Assembly: GCA_036419695.1 (NCBI GenBank)
Contig: CP143946.1
Span: 3,962,001 to 4,026,000 of the forward strand
Direction: 5' to 3'
From: [Clostridium] symbiosum
GTDB taxonomy: Bacteria > Bacillota > Clostridia > Lachnospirales > Lachnospiraceae
DNA length: 64,000 nucleotides
The translations under genes and the position numbers were made by a program. Position 1 is the stretch's first letter. The number at the start of each line of letters is the position of its first letter. The notes under the pieces are model-generated. The model saw only the letters and a program-made list of their open reading frames with translations. It had not been told where the DNA came from and made no database searches. Of the stretch, positions 17,292 through 25,743 are shown in pieces.

Positions 17292-19211
17292 TTATGCCTC
17301 AATCTGCTCCAGTTCATCCAGCCAGAGCCTGCTGCTGGCATCACTCGGCATCCTCAGATCACCTCTCGGTGAAACTGCGGCGGAACCCACCTTCGGGCCG
17401 TCCGGGAGGCAGGAGCGTTTAAACTGCTGGTTAAAGAATCTGCGGTAAAATACCTTCAGCCATTTTAAAATCGTTTCTTTATCATATGTCCCGTCAAACG
17501 CCTTAAGAGCCAGACGGTAAATTTTTCCGGGATGATATCCGTAACGCAGAATATAGTACAGATAGAAATCATGAAGCTCGTACGGCCCCACCAGATCTTC
17601 CGTCTTCTGGGCTATCTCCCCGTCCTTCTGGGGAGGCAGAAGTTCCGGGCTGACCGGGGTGTCAAGCACATCCAGCAACACGTCCCCAAGCTCCTTTTCC
17701 CCGCAGGTATCAGCATAATAGCGCACCAGATGACGAACCAGCGTTTTGGGAACGGAACTGTTCACACCGTACATGGACATGTGGTCACCATTGTAGGTTG
17801 CCCAGCCGAGAGCCAGCTCCGACATATCACCGGTTCCGATTACCATGCCGTTATACTGGTTTGCCAGATCCATCAGCACCTGGGTGCGTTCCCTGGCCTG
17901 GGAATTTTCATAGGTCACATCGTGCACCGAACCGTCATGGCCGATATCTCTGAAATGAGTGGTCACGGCTTCCTTAATATCCACTTCCAGCAGCGTAGCG
18001 CCCAGTTTTTTCGTCAGGCAGCAGGCATTATTGTAGGTTCTGTCCGTCGTGCCAAAGCACGGCATCGTGACCGAGATGATATTTTCCCTCGGAAGACCCA
18101 GCAGATCAAAGGCCCTGGCCGTGACAAGCAGTGCAAGCGTGGAATCCAGACCGCCGGAGATGCCAATTACGGCGCACTTACAGTTAGTATGTTTCAGACG
18201 TTTTTTCAGCCCCATTGCCTGGATGGAGAGAATTTCCTCACACCGTTTGTTCCTGCTTTCCTCACCATGAGGCACAAATGGCGACGGATCAATCTCGCGC
18301 TCCGTTTCACGATCGTCTTCCTGTAAATTAAAGTCAATAAAAACGTAATTCTCACGCCCCTCCGTCTGATAAGTCGTCATCCTGCGGCGTTCGCACTCCA
18401 GGCGTTCCAGATCGAGGTCGGCGTAAATCGTTTCATTCTCAAAACGGCGTGATTCGGCCAGCATTGTGCCGTTTTCCGCAATAATATTCTGTCCTCCGAA
18501 AACGAGATCCTGGGTGGATTCACCCTCGCCCGCGTTAGCATATACATAGCCGCAGAGGAGCCTTGCCGACTGGCCTGAAATGAGGCTTCTCCTGTAATCA
18601 CTCTTCCCCGTCGTCTCATCGCTGGCGGAGCAGTTGACAATCACCGTGGCTCCTGCAGCCGCATGGGCAATGCTCGGCGGATTCAAAACCCAGACATCCT
18701 CACAAATCTCGGCTCCAATCACCAGATTTTCCACATTCGTACAGTTAAATAAGATCCTGCTTCCCATGACGACATAGCCGTCTTTCCAGGGAACCGCTAC
18801 CGGCTTTACAAATCCCGGGTTAAAATAGCGCATCTCATAAAATTCCGAATAATTCGGCAGAGACATCTTCGTGACAAAGCCTAAGAGCTCTCCATCCTGG
18901 ATGGCAGCCGCCGTATTATAAAGCTTATTATTATATTCCCAGGGAACGCCTACAAAAACGAGCATATCGCTTCCTGCCGTAAAATCCACCAGCTTTTCAA
19001 GCTCTGCCTTCGCCTTTGAGAGCAGCGGTTTCTGGTTAAACAACTCCCCGCAGGTATAACCGGTCAGCACCAGCTCAGGAAACACCATAATCTTGGCTCC
19101 CCGCTCTCTGCCCTCTTCAATCCTGGCACAAATCTGCTCTCTGTTAAATTCTACATCCGCTACCTTCACTTCCGGTGTTGACGCCGCAACACGGATAAAT
19201 CCGTCTTTCAT
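17292..19211 (-). CDS. nadE: Glutamine-dependent NAD+ synthetase
   Basis: 639 residues. The N-terminal carbon-nitrogen hydrolase (glutaminase) domain is about 5-270 with VFPELVLTGYTCGELF (Glu), a Lys near KMSLPNYSEFYE and Cys in LVIGAEICEDVWV. The C-terminal synthetase domain has the PP-loop GISGGLDSTLALL and IIGTGDMSELALGW-type motifs. It makes NAD+ from nicotinate adenine dinucleotide using ammonia tunnelled from glutamine. AAAGGAGATAAGCG precedes the ATG and a consensus promoter lies 66 bp upstream. Confidence 0.96.
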   Translation of the reverse strand: MKDGFIRVAASTPEVKVADVEFNREQICARIEEGRERGAKIMVFPELVLTGYTCGELFNQKPLLSKAKAELEKLVDFTAGSDMLVFVGVPWEYNNKLYNTAAAIQDGELLGFVTKMSLPNYSEFYEMRYFNPGFVKPVAVPWKDGYVVMGSRILFNCTNVENLVIGAEICEDVWVLNPPSIAHAAAGATVIVNCSASDETTGKSDYRRSLISGQSARLLCGYVYANAGEGESTQDLVFGGQNIIAENGTMLAESRRFENETIYADLDLERLECERRRMTTYQTEGRENYVFIDFNLQEDDRETEREIDPSPFVPHGEESRNKRCEEILSIQAMGLKKRLKHTNCKCAVIGISGGLDSTLALLVTARAFDLLGLPRENIISVTMPCFGTTDRTYNNACCLTKKLGATLLEVDIKEAVTTHFRDIGHDGSVHDVTYENSQARERTQVLMDLANQYNGMVIGTGDMSELALGWATYNGDHMSMYGVNSSVPKTLVRHLVRYYADTCGEKELGDVLLDVLDTPVSPELLPPQKDGEIAQKTEDLVGPYELHDFYLYYILRYGYHPGKIYRLALKAFDGTYDKETILKWLKVFYRRFFNQQFKRSCLPDGPKVGSAAVSPRGDLRMPSDASSRLWLDELEQIEA

Positions 19212-19276
19212 ATCGCTTATCTCCTTTGCAGGTTCCGATCAATTTTTCTATATTATTTGAAGCATAAACATTCTTT

Positions 19277-19305
19277 ATTCTAAATAAATTGGCAGTAAAT
19301 GTCAA
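19277..19305 (-). promoter_or_regulatory. nadE promoter
   Basis: Minus strand TTGACA (19300-19305) and TAGAAT (19277-19282) with a 17 bp spacer. Confidence 0.75.
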
Positions 19306-19370
19306 ATTTCTTTTGAGATTCGGACATTTCGCTGGGGGATTATTTTAATGGGGTGGGGGTGAGTCTTCAG

Positions 19371-20125
19371 TCCCGGGCGGAAGGTTGTCGCGGGTGGGGA
19401 ATCCGGGCAGAAAAAGTTCCTGCGGGAAACGCTTGCGCTCTTTGGAGTACATAGCGGACACTAACCTCGTGAAAAACCTCGGTAAGTGCCGATGAACTCC
19501 CAGGTTCCCTCCGGAATCTTTTTGGTTACTGTTCACTCCGTGCCCAGCAATACGCTTCGCGATGCACAGAAACGGTAAAAACCACCGTTTCGCGCCGCAG
19601 CCCTCGGGTTTTCTGTGACTTACGCTACGCTGCACTCACAAAAAACACCTCGCGGAATACAACCTGTTCACAGTAACATACTCTTTCCATTTCTCCCCAT
19701 ATTGCCGGGACTGAAGACGCGAAGGGTGTCGCTATTCCGTAAAATAGCCTGCGGCGCTGATTTGTTCCGACACTTCAAAGGGGGACGCTATTGTCGCAGC
19801 CACTACTTTCCCTCACTTGATGAAAGAGACAATCAGCCTCTGACGATGACGGCCGGGGCGGCTGCCTTCCCGGTCTTCAGGCCCGCCGATAACCTCCCTG
19901 GGGAAGGAGGGAGAAAACTTTCCGAAGGGGACATTGGAATCCGCCGGTGCTTGCTGAGGTTTCTCACGAAGCTAGCATCCGCTGTGCATTCCACAAGCGG
20001 GAGCGGGTCCCCGTAGGAATTTTTTCTCCCGGATTCCCCCCACGACTCCCATCCAGCCGGGACTGAAGACTCATAAACAACCTTCCACTCCCCCGGCCTT
20101 CATCTTCCAGAAGCGTCCTCGCCCC
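19371..20125. repeat. Composite palindromic element, copy 3, interrupted by a second repeat
   Basis: Unit A (19371-19720) starts GAGTCTTCAGTCCCGGG and ends CCGGGACTGAAGACGC but its 3' arm is broken after GGAATCTTTTT by a GTTACTGTTCAC-family repeat (19525-19677) followed by unrelated sequence. Unit B is about 19872-20072. The outer right arm (20073-20125) ends in the complement of AGTTGAGGGGCGAGGACGC, whose TGA is the stop codon of the MATE gene at 20126-20128. It occupies the 0.9 kb between nadE and the MATE gene. No coding frame is convincing here. Confidence 0.85.
19525..19677. repeat. GTTACTGTTCAC-family repeat nested in the larger element
   Basis: 153 bp bounded by GTTACTGTTCAC and GTTCACAGTAAC with the core AAAAACACCTCGCGGAATAC near the right end and a central palindrome around ACGGTAAAAACCACCGT. 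Its position inside the hairpin arm of unit A shows that it arrived after the larger element. Confidence 0.8.
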
Positions 20126-21502
20126 TCAACTAACTTCCCCCTTATTTTCCCCCGGCAGCATCCATTTTCCCCATTTCATATACATAATATCCATCAGGAT
20201 CGTTGTCACCCAGGTCAGCGGATAGCACCAGAGTACGGCCTCATAGCTCGGCAGGACCGGGATTACCAGCTTTATGTAAATCATTCTCAGGACGCACATA
20301 TTTCCAACGGAAATCAGCATTGTTTCCATGGATTTTCCCGCACCGCGCATTACGCCCATCAGAATCTGGTGGACGGCCAGTACCACATAGAATCCTACCA
20401 GGATCCGCATGGTTACCATTCCGTACTGGATGACGCCGGGATCGGATGAGAATATGGACAGGATGCGTTCCGATTCGAAGAACAGAAGCACCGAAAGCAG
20501 GGCGGACACGGCCGCGCAGATGATGATGCCCTGTTTGATTCCCTCCCGGATGCGTTCCGGTTTCCTTGCGCCGATATTCTGGCCTGTAAATGTCGTGGCT
20601 GCCATACAGAAGCTCTGCATCGGCAGTACCACGAATCCGTCTACCTTATTGTAGGCTCCGAATCCGGCCATGACCGCGGCTCCGAAGACATTGACATTAG
20701 CCTGGACTACAACATTTGAAAGTGAAATAATCGACTGCTGGATTCCGCTTGGAATTCCGATTTTAAGAATCCGTTTCATCATCCGTTTGTCGACTCTGAT
20801 TTTTTTAATTTCCAGTCGGTAAATATCTTTTGTTCTCATCAGGGCGGACATGACAAGAATTGCCGAAACAAGCTGGGAAATAATCGTCGCCCAGGCCACG
20901 CCGTCCACGCCCATGTGGAAACCGGCAACAAAAAGAATATCAAGGACAATGTTGACCACGGAAGAAATGCACAGATAATAAAGAGGACGCCTGGAATCTC
21001 CCACAGCCTGCAGGATACCGGCCCCCATGTTGTATAAAAGGTTAAAAAGGGAACCCAGAAAATAAATCCGGAAATAGAGGACGGAAGGGCCAAAGACCTC
21101 CTCGGGCGTTCTCATCCACCCCAGAATCAGCGGTGAGCAGGCAATTCCCGCAACGCTGAGCAGCAGGCCGCCGATAATACTCAGGGCAATGGACGTATGG
21201 ACCGCCCATCCCATTTTCTCTTCACTGCGCGCCCCGTAATACTGGGAAATAATAACGCCTGCCCCGACCGCGATTCCCATAAACATACCGATAATCAGCG
21301 TGATAATCGGTGTGCTGGAACCGACTGCCGCCAACGCCTCCCGGCCGATAAACTGCCCCACAACGATGGAATCCACCGTATTGTAAAGCTGCTGGAACAG
21401 ATTGCCAATTAACAACGGAATTGAAAAGAGTACAAGCTGTTTCCAGATAACGCCCTCTGTCATCAGAATGCTGCCACTCTTTTTCCCCTGCTTCGTATCC
21501 AC
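20126..21502 (-). CDS. MATE-family multidrug/Na+ antiporter
   Basis: 458 residues, twelve predicted membrane helices in two bundles. Family landmarks are PLLIGNLFQQLYNTVDSIVVGQF near the start, GAGVIISQYYGAR, GVDGVAWATIISQ and GFGAYNKVDGFVVLPMQSF in the second half, with TGQNIGARKPERI. It exports cationic compounds in exchange for Na+ or H+; substrate unknown. GTG 21502 is chosen since GGGAGGG lies 8 nt upstream. The final Ser and stop codon (AGT TGA) are the outer terminus of repeat copy 3. Confidence 0.92.
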   Translation of the reverse strand: MDTKQGKKSGSILMTEGVIWKQLVLFSIPLLIGNLFQQLYNTVDSIVVGQFIGREALAAVGSSTPIITLIIGMFMGIAVGAGVIISQYYGARSEEKMGWAVHTSIALSIIGGLLLSVAGIACSPLILGWMRTPEEVFGPSVLYFRIYFLGSLFNLLYNMGAGILQAVGDSRRPLYYLCISSVVNIVLDILFVAGFHMGVDGVAWATIISQLVSAILVMSALMRTKDIYRLEIKKIRVDKRMMKRILKIGIPSGIQQSIISLSNVVVQANVNVFGAAVMAGFGAYNKVDGFVVLPMQSFCMAATTFTGQNIGARKPERIREGIKQGIIICAAVSALLSVLLFFESERILSIFSSDPGVIQYGMVTMRILVGFYVVLAVHQILMGVMRGAGKSMETMLISVGNMCVLRMIYIKLVIPVLPSYEAVLWCYPLTWVTTILMDIMYMKWGKWMLPGENKGEVS

Positions 21503-21578
21503 TTTTTTTCCCTCCCATAATAATTGCTCTGGCAACTATTCAGTATATTCATAATTGCCGCTTAAATTTCGTTTCTGT

Positions 21579-22334
21579 TCATACCCCTGCCAGCTCCCGG
21601 ACCACCTCTCCTGCAATCAGAAGGCCTGCAACAGGAGGCACAAAGGCAATGCTGCCCGGCACAAAACGGCGGGAACTGTTCTCCGGTATCTCTTCCCTGA
21701 TAAGCCGCTCTTCCAGCTCTTCATCCGGTTTCACCGGCTTCTCCGTGGAAAACAGTACCTTGAGGTTAGTAATTCCCCTGTCCTTCAGTTCTTTTCTCAT
21801 CACCCTGCTGAGAGGGCAGACCGAGGTCTCGGAAATATCGGCAATCCGGAACATTTCCGGATGCAGCTTGTTGCCCGTTCCCATAGATGAAATAATTGGG
21901 ATCCCCTCTTCCTTTGCATATTCCGCCAGCGACAGCTTCGCGGTCACGGTATCAATGGCATCCACAATATAGTCAACCTTTCCCGCTTTTCGGAAAATTT
22001 CTTTAATATTATCCGTCAGGACAAAAGTTTCAAAGGTCATCACCTCGGTGGAGGGGCAGATCTCCCCTATTATCTTCTCCATCACCTTTGTTTTTTTCAT
22101 TCCCACCGTGCTGTGGTACGCCACGCACTGCCGGTTGATATTACTCTCCGTGACATCGTCGTTATCTATCAGGATCAGCCGTCCCACCCCGCTTCTGGCC
22201 AGCGCCTCCGCACAGTGGGAACCCACTCCTCCAATGCCGAAAACCATCACGGCGGCGTTTTTAAGACTGCTCATCCCGACGTTTCCAAGAATCAGTTCGG
22301 TTCTTATAAATTCACGTCTCTCATTTCCATCCAT
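21579..22334 (-). CDS. tcdA: tRNA threonylcarbamoyladenosine dehydratase (TcdA/CsdL)
   Basis: 251 residues, ThiF/E1-like fold. The nucleotide-binding GIGGVGSHCAEALARSGVGRL is followed by IDNDDVTESNINRQ, DYIVDAIDTVTAKLSL and ISSMGTGNKLHPEMF. This matches TcdA, which cyclises t6A to ct6A on ANN-decoding tRNAs using ATP. The active-site-like Cys lies in SVCPLSRVMRKELK. It lies between the MATE gene (76 bp) and the first yitT (113 bp). Confidence 0.92.
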   Translation of the reverse strand: MDGNERREFIRTELILGNVGMSSLKNAAVMVFGIGGVGSHCAEALARSGVGRLILIDNDDVTESNINRQCVAYHSTVGMKKTKVMEKIIGEICPSTEVMTFETFVLTDNIKEIFRKAGKVDYIVDAIDTVTAKLSLAEYAKEEGIPIISSMGTGNKLHPEMFRIADISETSVCPLSRVMRKELKDRGITNLKVLFSTEKPVKPDEELEERLIREEIPENSSRRFVPGSIAFVPPVAGLLIAGEVVRELAGV

Positions 22335-22447
22335 ACCATAAACCTCTTAATTTTTTAAATATCTGCCTCATTCTAAATATCTGTCTCAACGCAGCCGGAC
22401 GGCGGCCGGGATGTATGGCGCCGGTAAGCTTCACCGGGCCGCCGTGT

Positions 22448-23620
22448 TTATTCCATCGGGGCGTGATAAAACTTACCGTAAAACTGCTCCGTTTTGAACA
22501 CATTGATAATTACATGGGGATCCACTTCCCTCATCAGCCTGATAATGTCGTCCACCTCATAAGAGGAGATAACCGTATGAAGCACATACATTTTCTTTCT
22601 GCTGTATCCGCCCACGGCCTCCACGCAGGAAATTCCGTGCTGGCAGACTTTGATATAGGCATCCATCATTTCGTCCGCCTTCTCCGTCGTAATCTGCAGA
22701 GTCACCCGGTCGTATCTGTGATGGAACGTCGAAATTGTCTTTGTGGAAATAAACTGGAACAGAATGGAGTAAGCCGCATTCATCCAGCCAAACAGCATGC
22801 CGAATATGCAGTAGAGCACACAGTTCCCGATAAAAACCTGCCCCCAGATGGAACGCCCTGTCTTATTGGAGACATAGAGGGCGATAAAGTCGGTTCCTCC
22901 CGAGGATGCATTACCCTTCAGCGCAATGACGATGGAAATCCCCATCAGGAATCCTCCGAAAATCACGTTCAGCACGGGATCGTCAAACAGCGGCTCAAAG
23001 TGCAGAAACTGCAGGAATCCACTTGTTAAAAATACCTGGAACAGGGAAAATGCCGTAAATCTCACGCTGATGCTGCGGCTGCAGATAAAAGCCACCGGAA
23101 TATTGATGGCCAGCATGCCTAACGACGTGGGGAAACTTCTTCCAAATGTAGAAGTCAGCATATCGATCAGGATGGCAATTCCGGTAAAACCTCCCGACAG
23201 CAGCTCCGCAGGTCTGATAAATGCCTGTATGACAAAAGCCTGCAGAATTGCCGAGATAAGGACGGCCAAAAATGTTATCAGATTTCTGACGGCTTTTCTC
23301 TTCTGCATTTGTACGGCCTTATCCTTAATTTCCTGCGCCCGCTTTGCAATCTCTCCCGGCTCGGCCTGCAGGGCGTCATCCGGCTGGATTTGTTCCTGCC
23401 CGGAACCTTCTGCCGTGGTTTTCTCAGTTCCGGCCTCCTGATTCGAGGTGTTCTCCTGCCCGGTCTCTTTATCCTCAGGCCGCGTATCCTCCGCTCCCTC
23501 CTTCCTCACAGCTTCTCCCTGCGCTTTCTTCTTTTCAGACGGCGCCGCGCCGTCACCTTTTTTATTTAAATTATCATCTGGAACTTCCTGTCTGTTCTTA
23601 TCCGTGTTTCCGGAACTCAT
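22448..23620 (-). CDS. YitT-family membrane protein with long charged N-terminal extension
   Basis: 390 residues. The first ~110 residues are hydrophilic and low-complexity (Glu, Lys, Gln, Gly), then a basic patch MQKRKAVRN. The YitT core follows: a six-helix membrane domain with AFIRPAELLSGGFTGIAILID, GNASSGGTDFIALYVSNKTG, and a C-terminal soluble DUF2179 domain with TISTFHHRYDRVTLQITTEKADEM. Function of the family is not established. The AAGGAGG ribosome site before ATG 23620 shows that the extension is translated. A long leader with a possible attenuator precedes it. Confidence 0.88.
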   Translation of the reverse strand: MSSGNTDKNRQEVPDDNLNKKGDGAAPSEKKKAQGEAVRKEGAEDTRPEDKETGQENTSNQEAGTEKTTAEGSGQEQIQPDDALQAEPGEIAKRAQEIKDKAVQMQKRKAVRNLITFLAVLISAILQAFVIQAFIRPAELLSGGFTGIAILIDMLTSTFGRSFPTSLGMLAINIPVAFICSRSISVRFTAFSLFQVFLTSGFLQFLHFEPLFDDPVLNVIFGGFLMGISIVIALKGNASSGGTDFIALYVSNKTGRSIWGQVFIGNCVLYCIFGMLFGWMNAAYSILFQFISTKTISTFHHRYDRVTLQITTEKADEMMDAYIKVCQHGISCVEAVGGYSRKKMYVLHTVISSYEVDDIIRLMREVDPHVIINVFKTEQFYGKFYHAPME

Positions 23621-23684
23621 AGTTTACCTCCTTAGGGAAATTACCGGGACCTGACGGTCCGGCAGTATATCCTGTCATGATATT

Positions 23685-23725
23685 TGAAAAAGGGCAAACG
23701 CACATCACCGTGTGCTGTTATGCCC
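23685..23725 (-). terminator. Possible attenuator hairpin in the yitT leader
   Basis: On the minus strand GGGCATAACAGCACA pairs with TGTGCGTTTGCCC (5+3+5 bp with small bulges, loop CGGTGA), followed by TTTTTC. It lies 65 bp upstream of the yitT start and downstream of a consensus promoter, so transcription must read through it. Confidence 0.55.
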
Positions 23726-23911
23726 TGCCTGCTGCGGATAGTTTAAGTAATATGCATATTATGCCCGACAACATCTATTAAAAATTCAATCTGAAATCAT
23801 AAATCACGAACTCTTTTACGTCTCCCACAATAAAACCGGAAGTAATATAGGAGAACGATCAGAAAAAAGGCTCTGGATTTCCAAAAAAGGAAATGCATAC
23901 CGTTATTTCCA

Positions 23912-23940
23912 ATTCTAATGGCTGCGCATATATTTGTCAA
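23912..23940 (-). promoter_or_regulatory. Promoter of the yitT leader
   Basis: Minus strand TTGACA (23935-23940), 17 bp spacer, TAGAAT (23912-23917). It implies a 5' leader of about 285 nt before yitT. Confidence 0.65.
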
Positions 23941-23985
23941 ATGTTGGAGAAGATTCTCTTTAACAGAGCCGCTCTCCTAATAACT

Positions 23986-24068
23986 AAAAAAAAGGAACCG
24001 CCTTTCCCCCACAGAAGGCAGTTCCTCCGGTCACGTTCACTAACCGTTACATCAAATAGTTTGTTGCT
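23986..24068 (-). ncRNA. Candidate small RNA (about 83 nt)
   Basis: A transcription unit too short to encode a protein. The promoter is TTGACA (24098-24103), 17 bp, TATATT (24075-24080) on the minus strand. The predicted RNA carries a small hairpin (ACGGTTAGTG...GTGACCG) and ends in a strong terminator, GGAACTGCCTT pairing with AAGGCGGTTCC (23994-24025) then eight T. It lies between yitT and the divergent GerA-family gene. Which known RNA family it belongs to, if any, was not recognised. Confidence 0.6.
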
Positions 24069-24074
24069 TATGTA

Positions 24075-24103
24075 AATATAACATTTTGTGCTGCTTTTGT
24101 CAA
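24075..24103 (-). promoter_or_regulatory. Promoter of the candidate small RNA
   Basis: TTGACA-17 bp-TATATT, a near-perfect sigma-A promoter, whose transcript meets a terminator after about 83 nt. Confidence 0.7.
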
Positions 24104-24228
24104 TAAAATCCTGTCAAATTGCACAATTCTTTTTCCCTCCCAGGGGTCAGTGTTTTGCAATAAGTCAAAAAACAGTTTTCCTTCGGACGGACATTTTATA
24201 TTATATTTGCTTTTTTCCGAAATATTCA

Positions 24229-24257
24229 CTCATATTTTTCAGAAATTTACACATACT
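24229..24257 (+). promoter_or_regulatory. Possible forespore (sigma-G type) promoter
   Basis: CTCATA, 17 bp, CATACT lies 55 bp before the GerA-family start. It resembles the TGAATA/CATACTA pattern of sigma-G promoters. Support is the pattern plus the sporulation-type gene only. Confidence 0.35.
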
Positions 24258-24311
24258 TTCCATTATTCAAAAAATTCATTTGTATTATTCAGGATGAGAG
24301 GAGCTATTTTA

Positions 24312-25736
24312 ATGAAAATCTCAGATAAACTGGAAACGAATATGCAGCGCTTTGAAAAGCTGCTGCGTCCGGATATTAACTTCGACGTGGTATACCGTGT
24401 CATCCGCGTGGGAGGCCGGAATGCCTGTATTTATTTTATAGACGGCTTTACCAAGGACGACACCCTTCTGCGTATCCTGCAGTCTTTCGGCAGTATCAAG
24501 CCGGAGGCCATGCCGGACAACGCCCACGAATTTTCCAAGCTGTACCTGCCTTACGGTGAGATTGGACTGGAGACGGATGAAGATATCCTGATCACCCAGC
24601 TACTCTCCGGCGTTCCCTGCATGCTGATCGACGGTTACGAAAAGGCATTTACCATCGACTGCCGCACTTATCCTTCCAGGGGCGTCAGCGAGCCTGAAAA
24701 GGACAAGGTGCTCCGTGGTTCCCGGGACGGCTTTGTCGAGACGCTCGTATTTAATACGGCATTGATCCGACGCAGGATCCGGGATCCGAAAATGCGAGTG
24801 GAGATTATGAATGCCGGTGAAAGTTCCCACACCGACATTGCCATCTGCTATATGGACGGCCGGGTGGACGATAACCTGCTTTCTACAATCAAGGGACGCA
24901 TCTCACGTCTTCACGTCGATGCCCTCACAATGAACCAGGAGAGTCTGGCCGAATGTATTTACCCTCATAAATGGTACAATCCGTTTCCGAAATTCCGTTT
25001 CTCCGAGCGGCCCGACACAGCGGCGGCTTCCATCCTGGAAGGCAATATCATTATCCTGGTGGACAACTCCCCGTCCGCGATGATACTGCCCTCCTCCATC
25101 TTTGATATTATCGAGGAGGCCGACGATTACTATTTCCCGCCTATCACGGGAACTTATCTGCGTCTGTCCCGGATGCTGATTTTCCTTTTGACGCTGTTTT
25201 TAACGCCTCTATGGCTCCTCTTGATGCAGAATCCGGCGTGGATTCCCGAATGGCTCGCCTTTATCCGGGTGTCGGACGATGTGCATGTGGCGCTGATATT
25301 TCAGCTTCTGATTCTGGAATTCGCCATTGACGGCCTTCGCCTGGCCGCCGTCAACACGCCCAGCATGCTGACGACTCCTCTGAGCGTTATCGCCGGTATT
25401 GTCCTCGGAGAATACTCGGTTAAATCGGGATGGTTCAACAGTGAGACCATGCTTTATATGGCATTTGTCACCATAGCCAACTATTCACAGACCAGCTTTG
25501 AACTGGGTTATGCCCTGAAATTCATGAGGGTGATGCTCCTTATTCTGACTGCCGTCTTCAATCTGTGGGGATTTATTGCCGGAACCGTAATCAGTATACT
25601 CTGCCTCGTATTCAATAAGACGATTGCAGGCAAAAGCTATATTTACCCGCTTATTCCATTCAGCTTCAGCGAACTTAAAAAGCGGCTGGTCCGCAACCGG
25701 CTGCCACATGAAGAAAAAAGCAGCTCATCCAAATAA
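24312..25736 (+). CDS. GerA-family spore protein, SpoVAF-like
   Basis: 474 residues. An N-terminal soluble part (1-290) with LLRPDINFDVVYRVIRVGGR, SREPxxE-like EPEKDKVLRGSRDGFVETLV and NTALIRRRIRDPKM leads into the GerA core ERPDTAAASILEGNIIILVDNSPSAM. Five or six membrane helices follow (about 315-455). The family is the A subunit of spore germinant receptors; SpoVAF is a paralogue that works with SpoVA during dipicolinate release. No B or C receptor genes are adjacent, which favours the SpoVAF type. ATG 24312 follows GAGAGGAGC. It converges on the MocR-type gene with only 7 bp between stops. Confidence 0.88.
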   Translation: MKISDKLETNMQRFEKLLRPDINFDVVYRVIRVGGRNACIYFIDGFTKDDTLLRILQSFGSIKPEAMPDNAHEFSKLYLPYGEIGLETDEDILITQLLSGVPCMLIDGYEKAFTIDCRTYPSRGVSEPEKDKVLRGSRDGFVETLVFNTALIRRRIRDPKMRVEIMNAGESSHTDIAICYMDGRVDDNLLSTIKGRISRLHVDALTMNQESLAECIYPHKWYNPFPKFRFSERPDTAAASILEGNIIILVDNSPSAMILPSSIFDIIEEADDYYFPPITGTYLRLSRMLIFLLTLFLTPLWLLLMQNPAWIPEWLAFIRVSDDVHVALIFQLLILEFAIDGLRLAAVNTPSMLTTPLSVIAGIVLGEYSVKSGWFNSETMLYMAFVTIANYSQTSFELGYALKFMRVMLLILTAVFNLWGFIAGTVISILCLVFNKTIAGKSYIYPLIPFSFSELKKRLVRNRLPHEEKSSSSK

Positions 25737-25743
25737 TGAAACG

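Noticed and set aside
23893..24075. 60-residue plus-strand open frame between yitT and the GerA-family gene
   Set aside because: It overlaps the candidate small RNA and terminator on the other strand and lacks a ribosome site.
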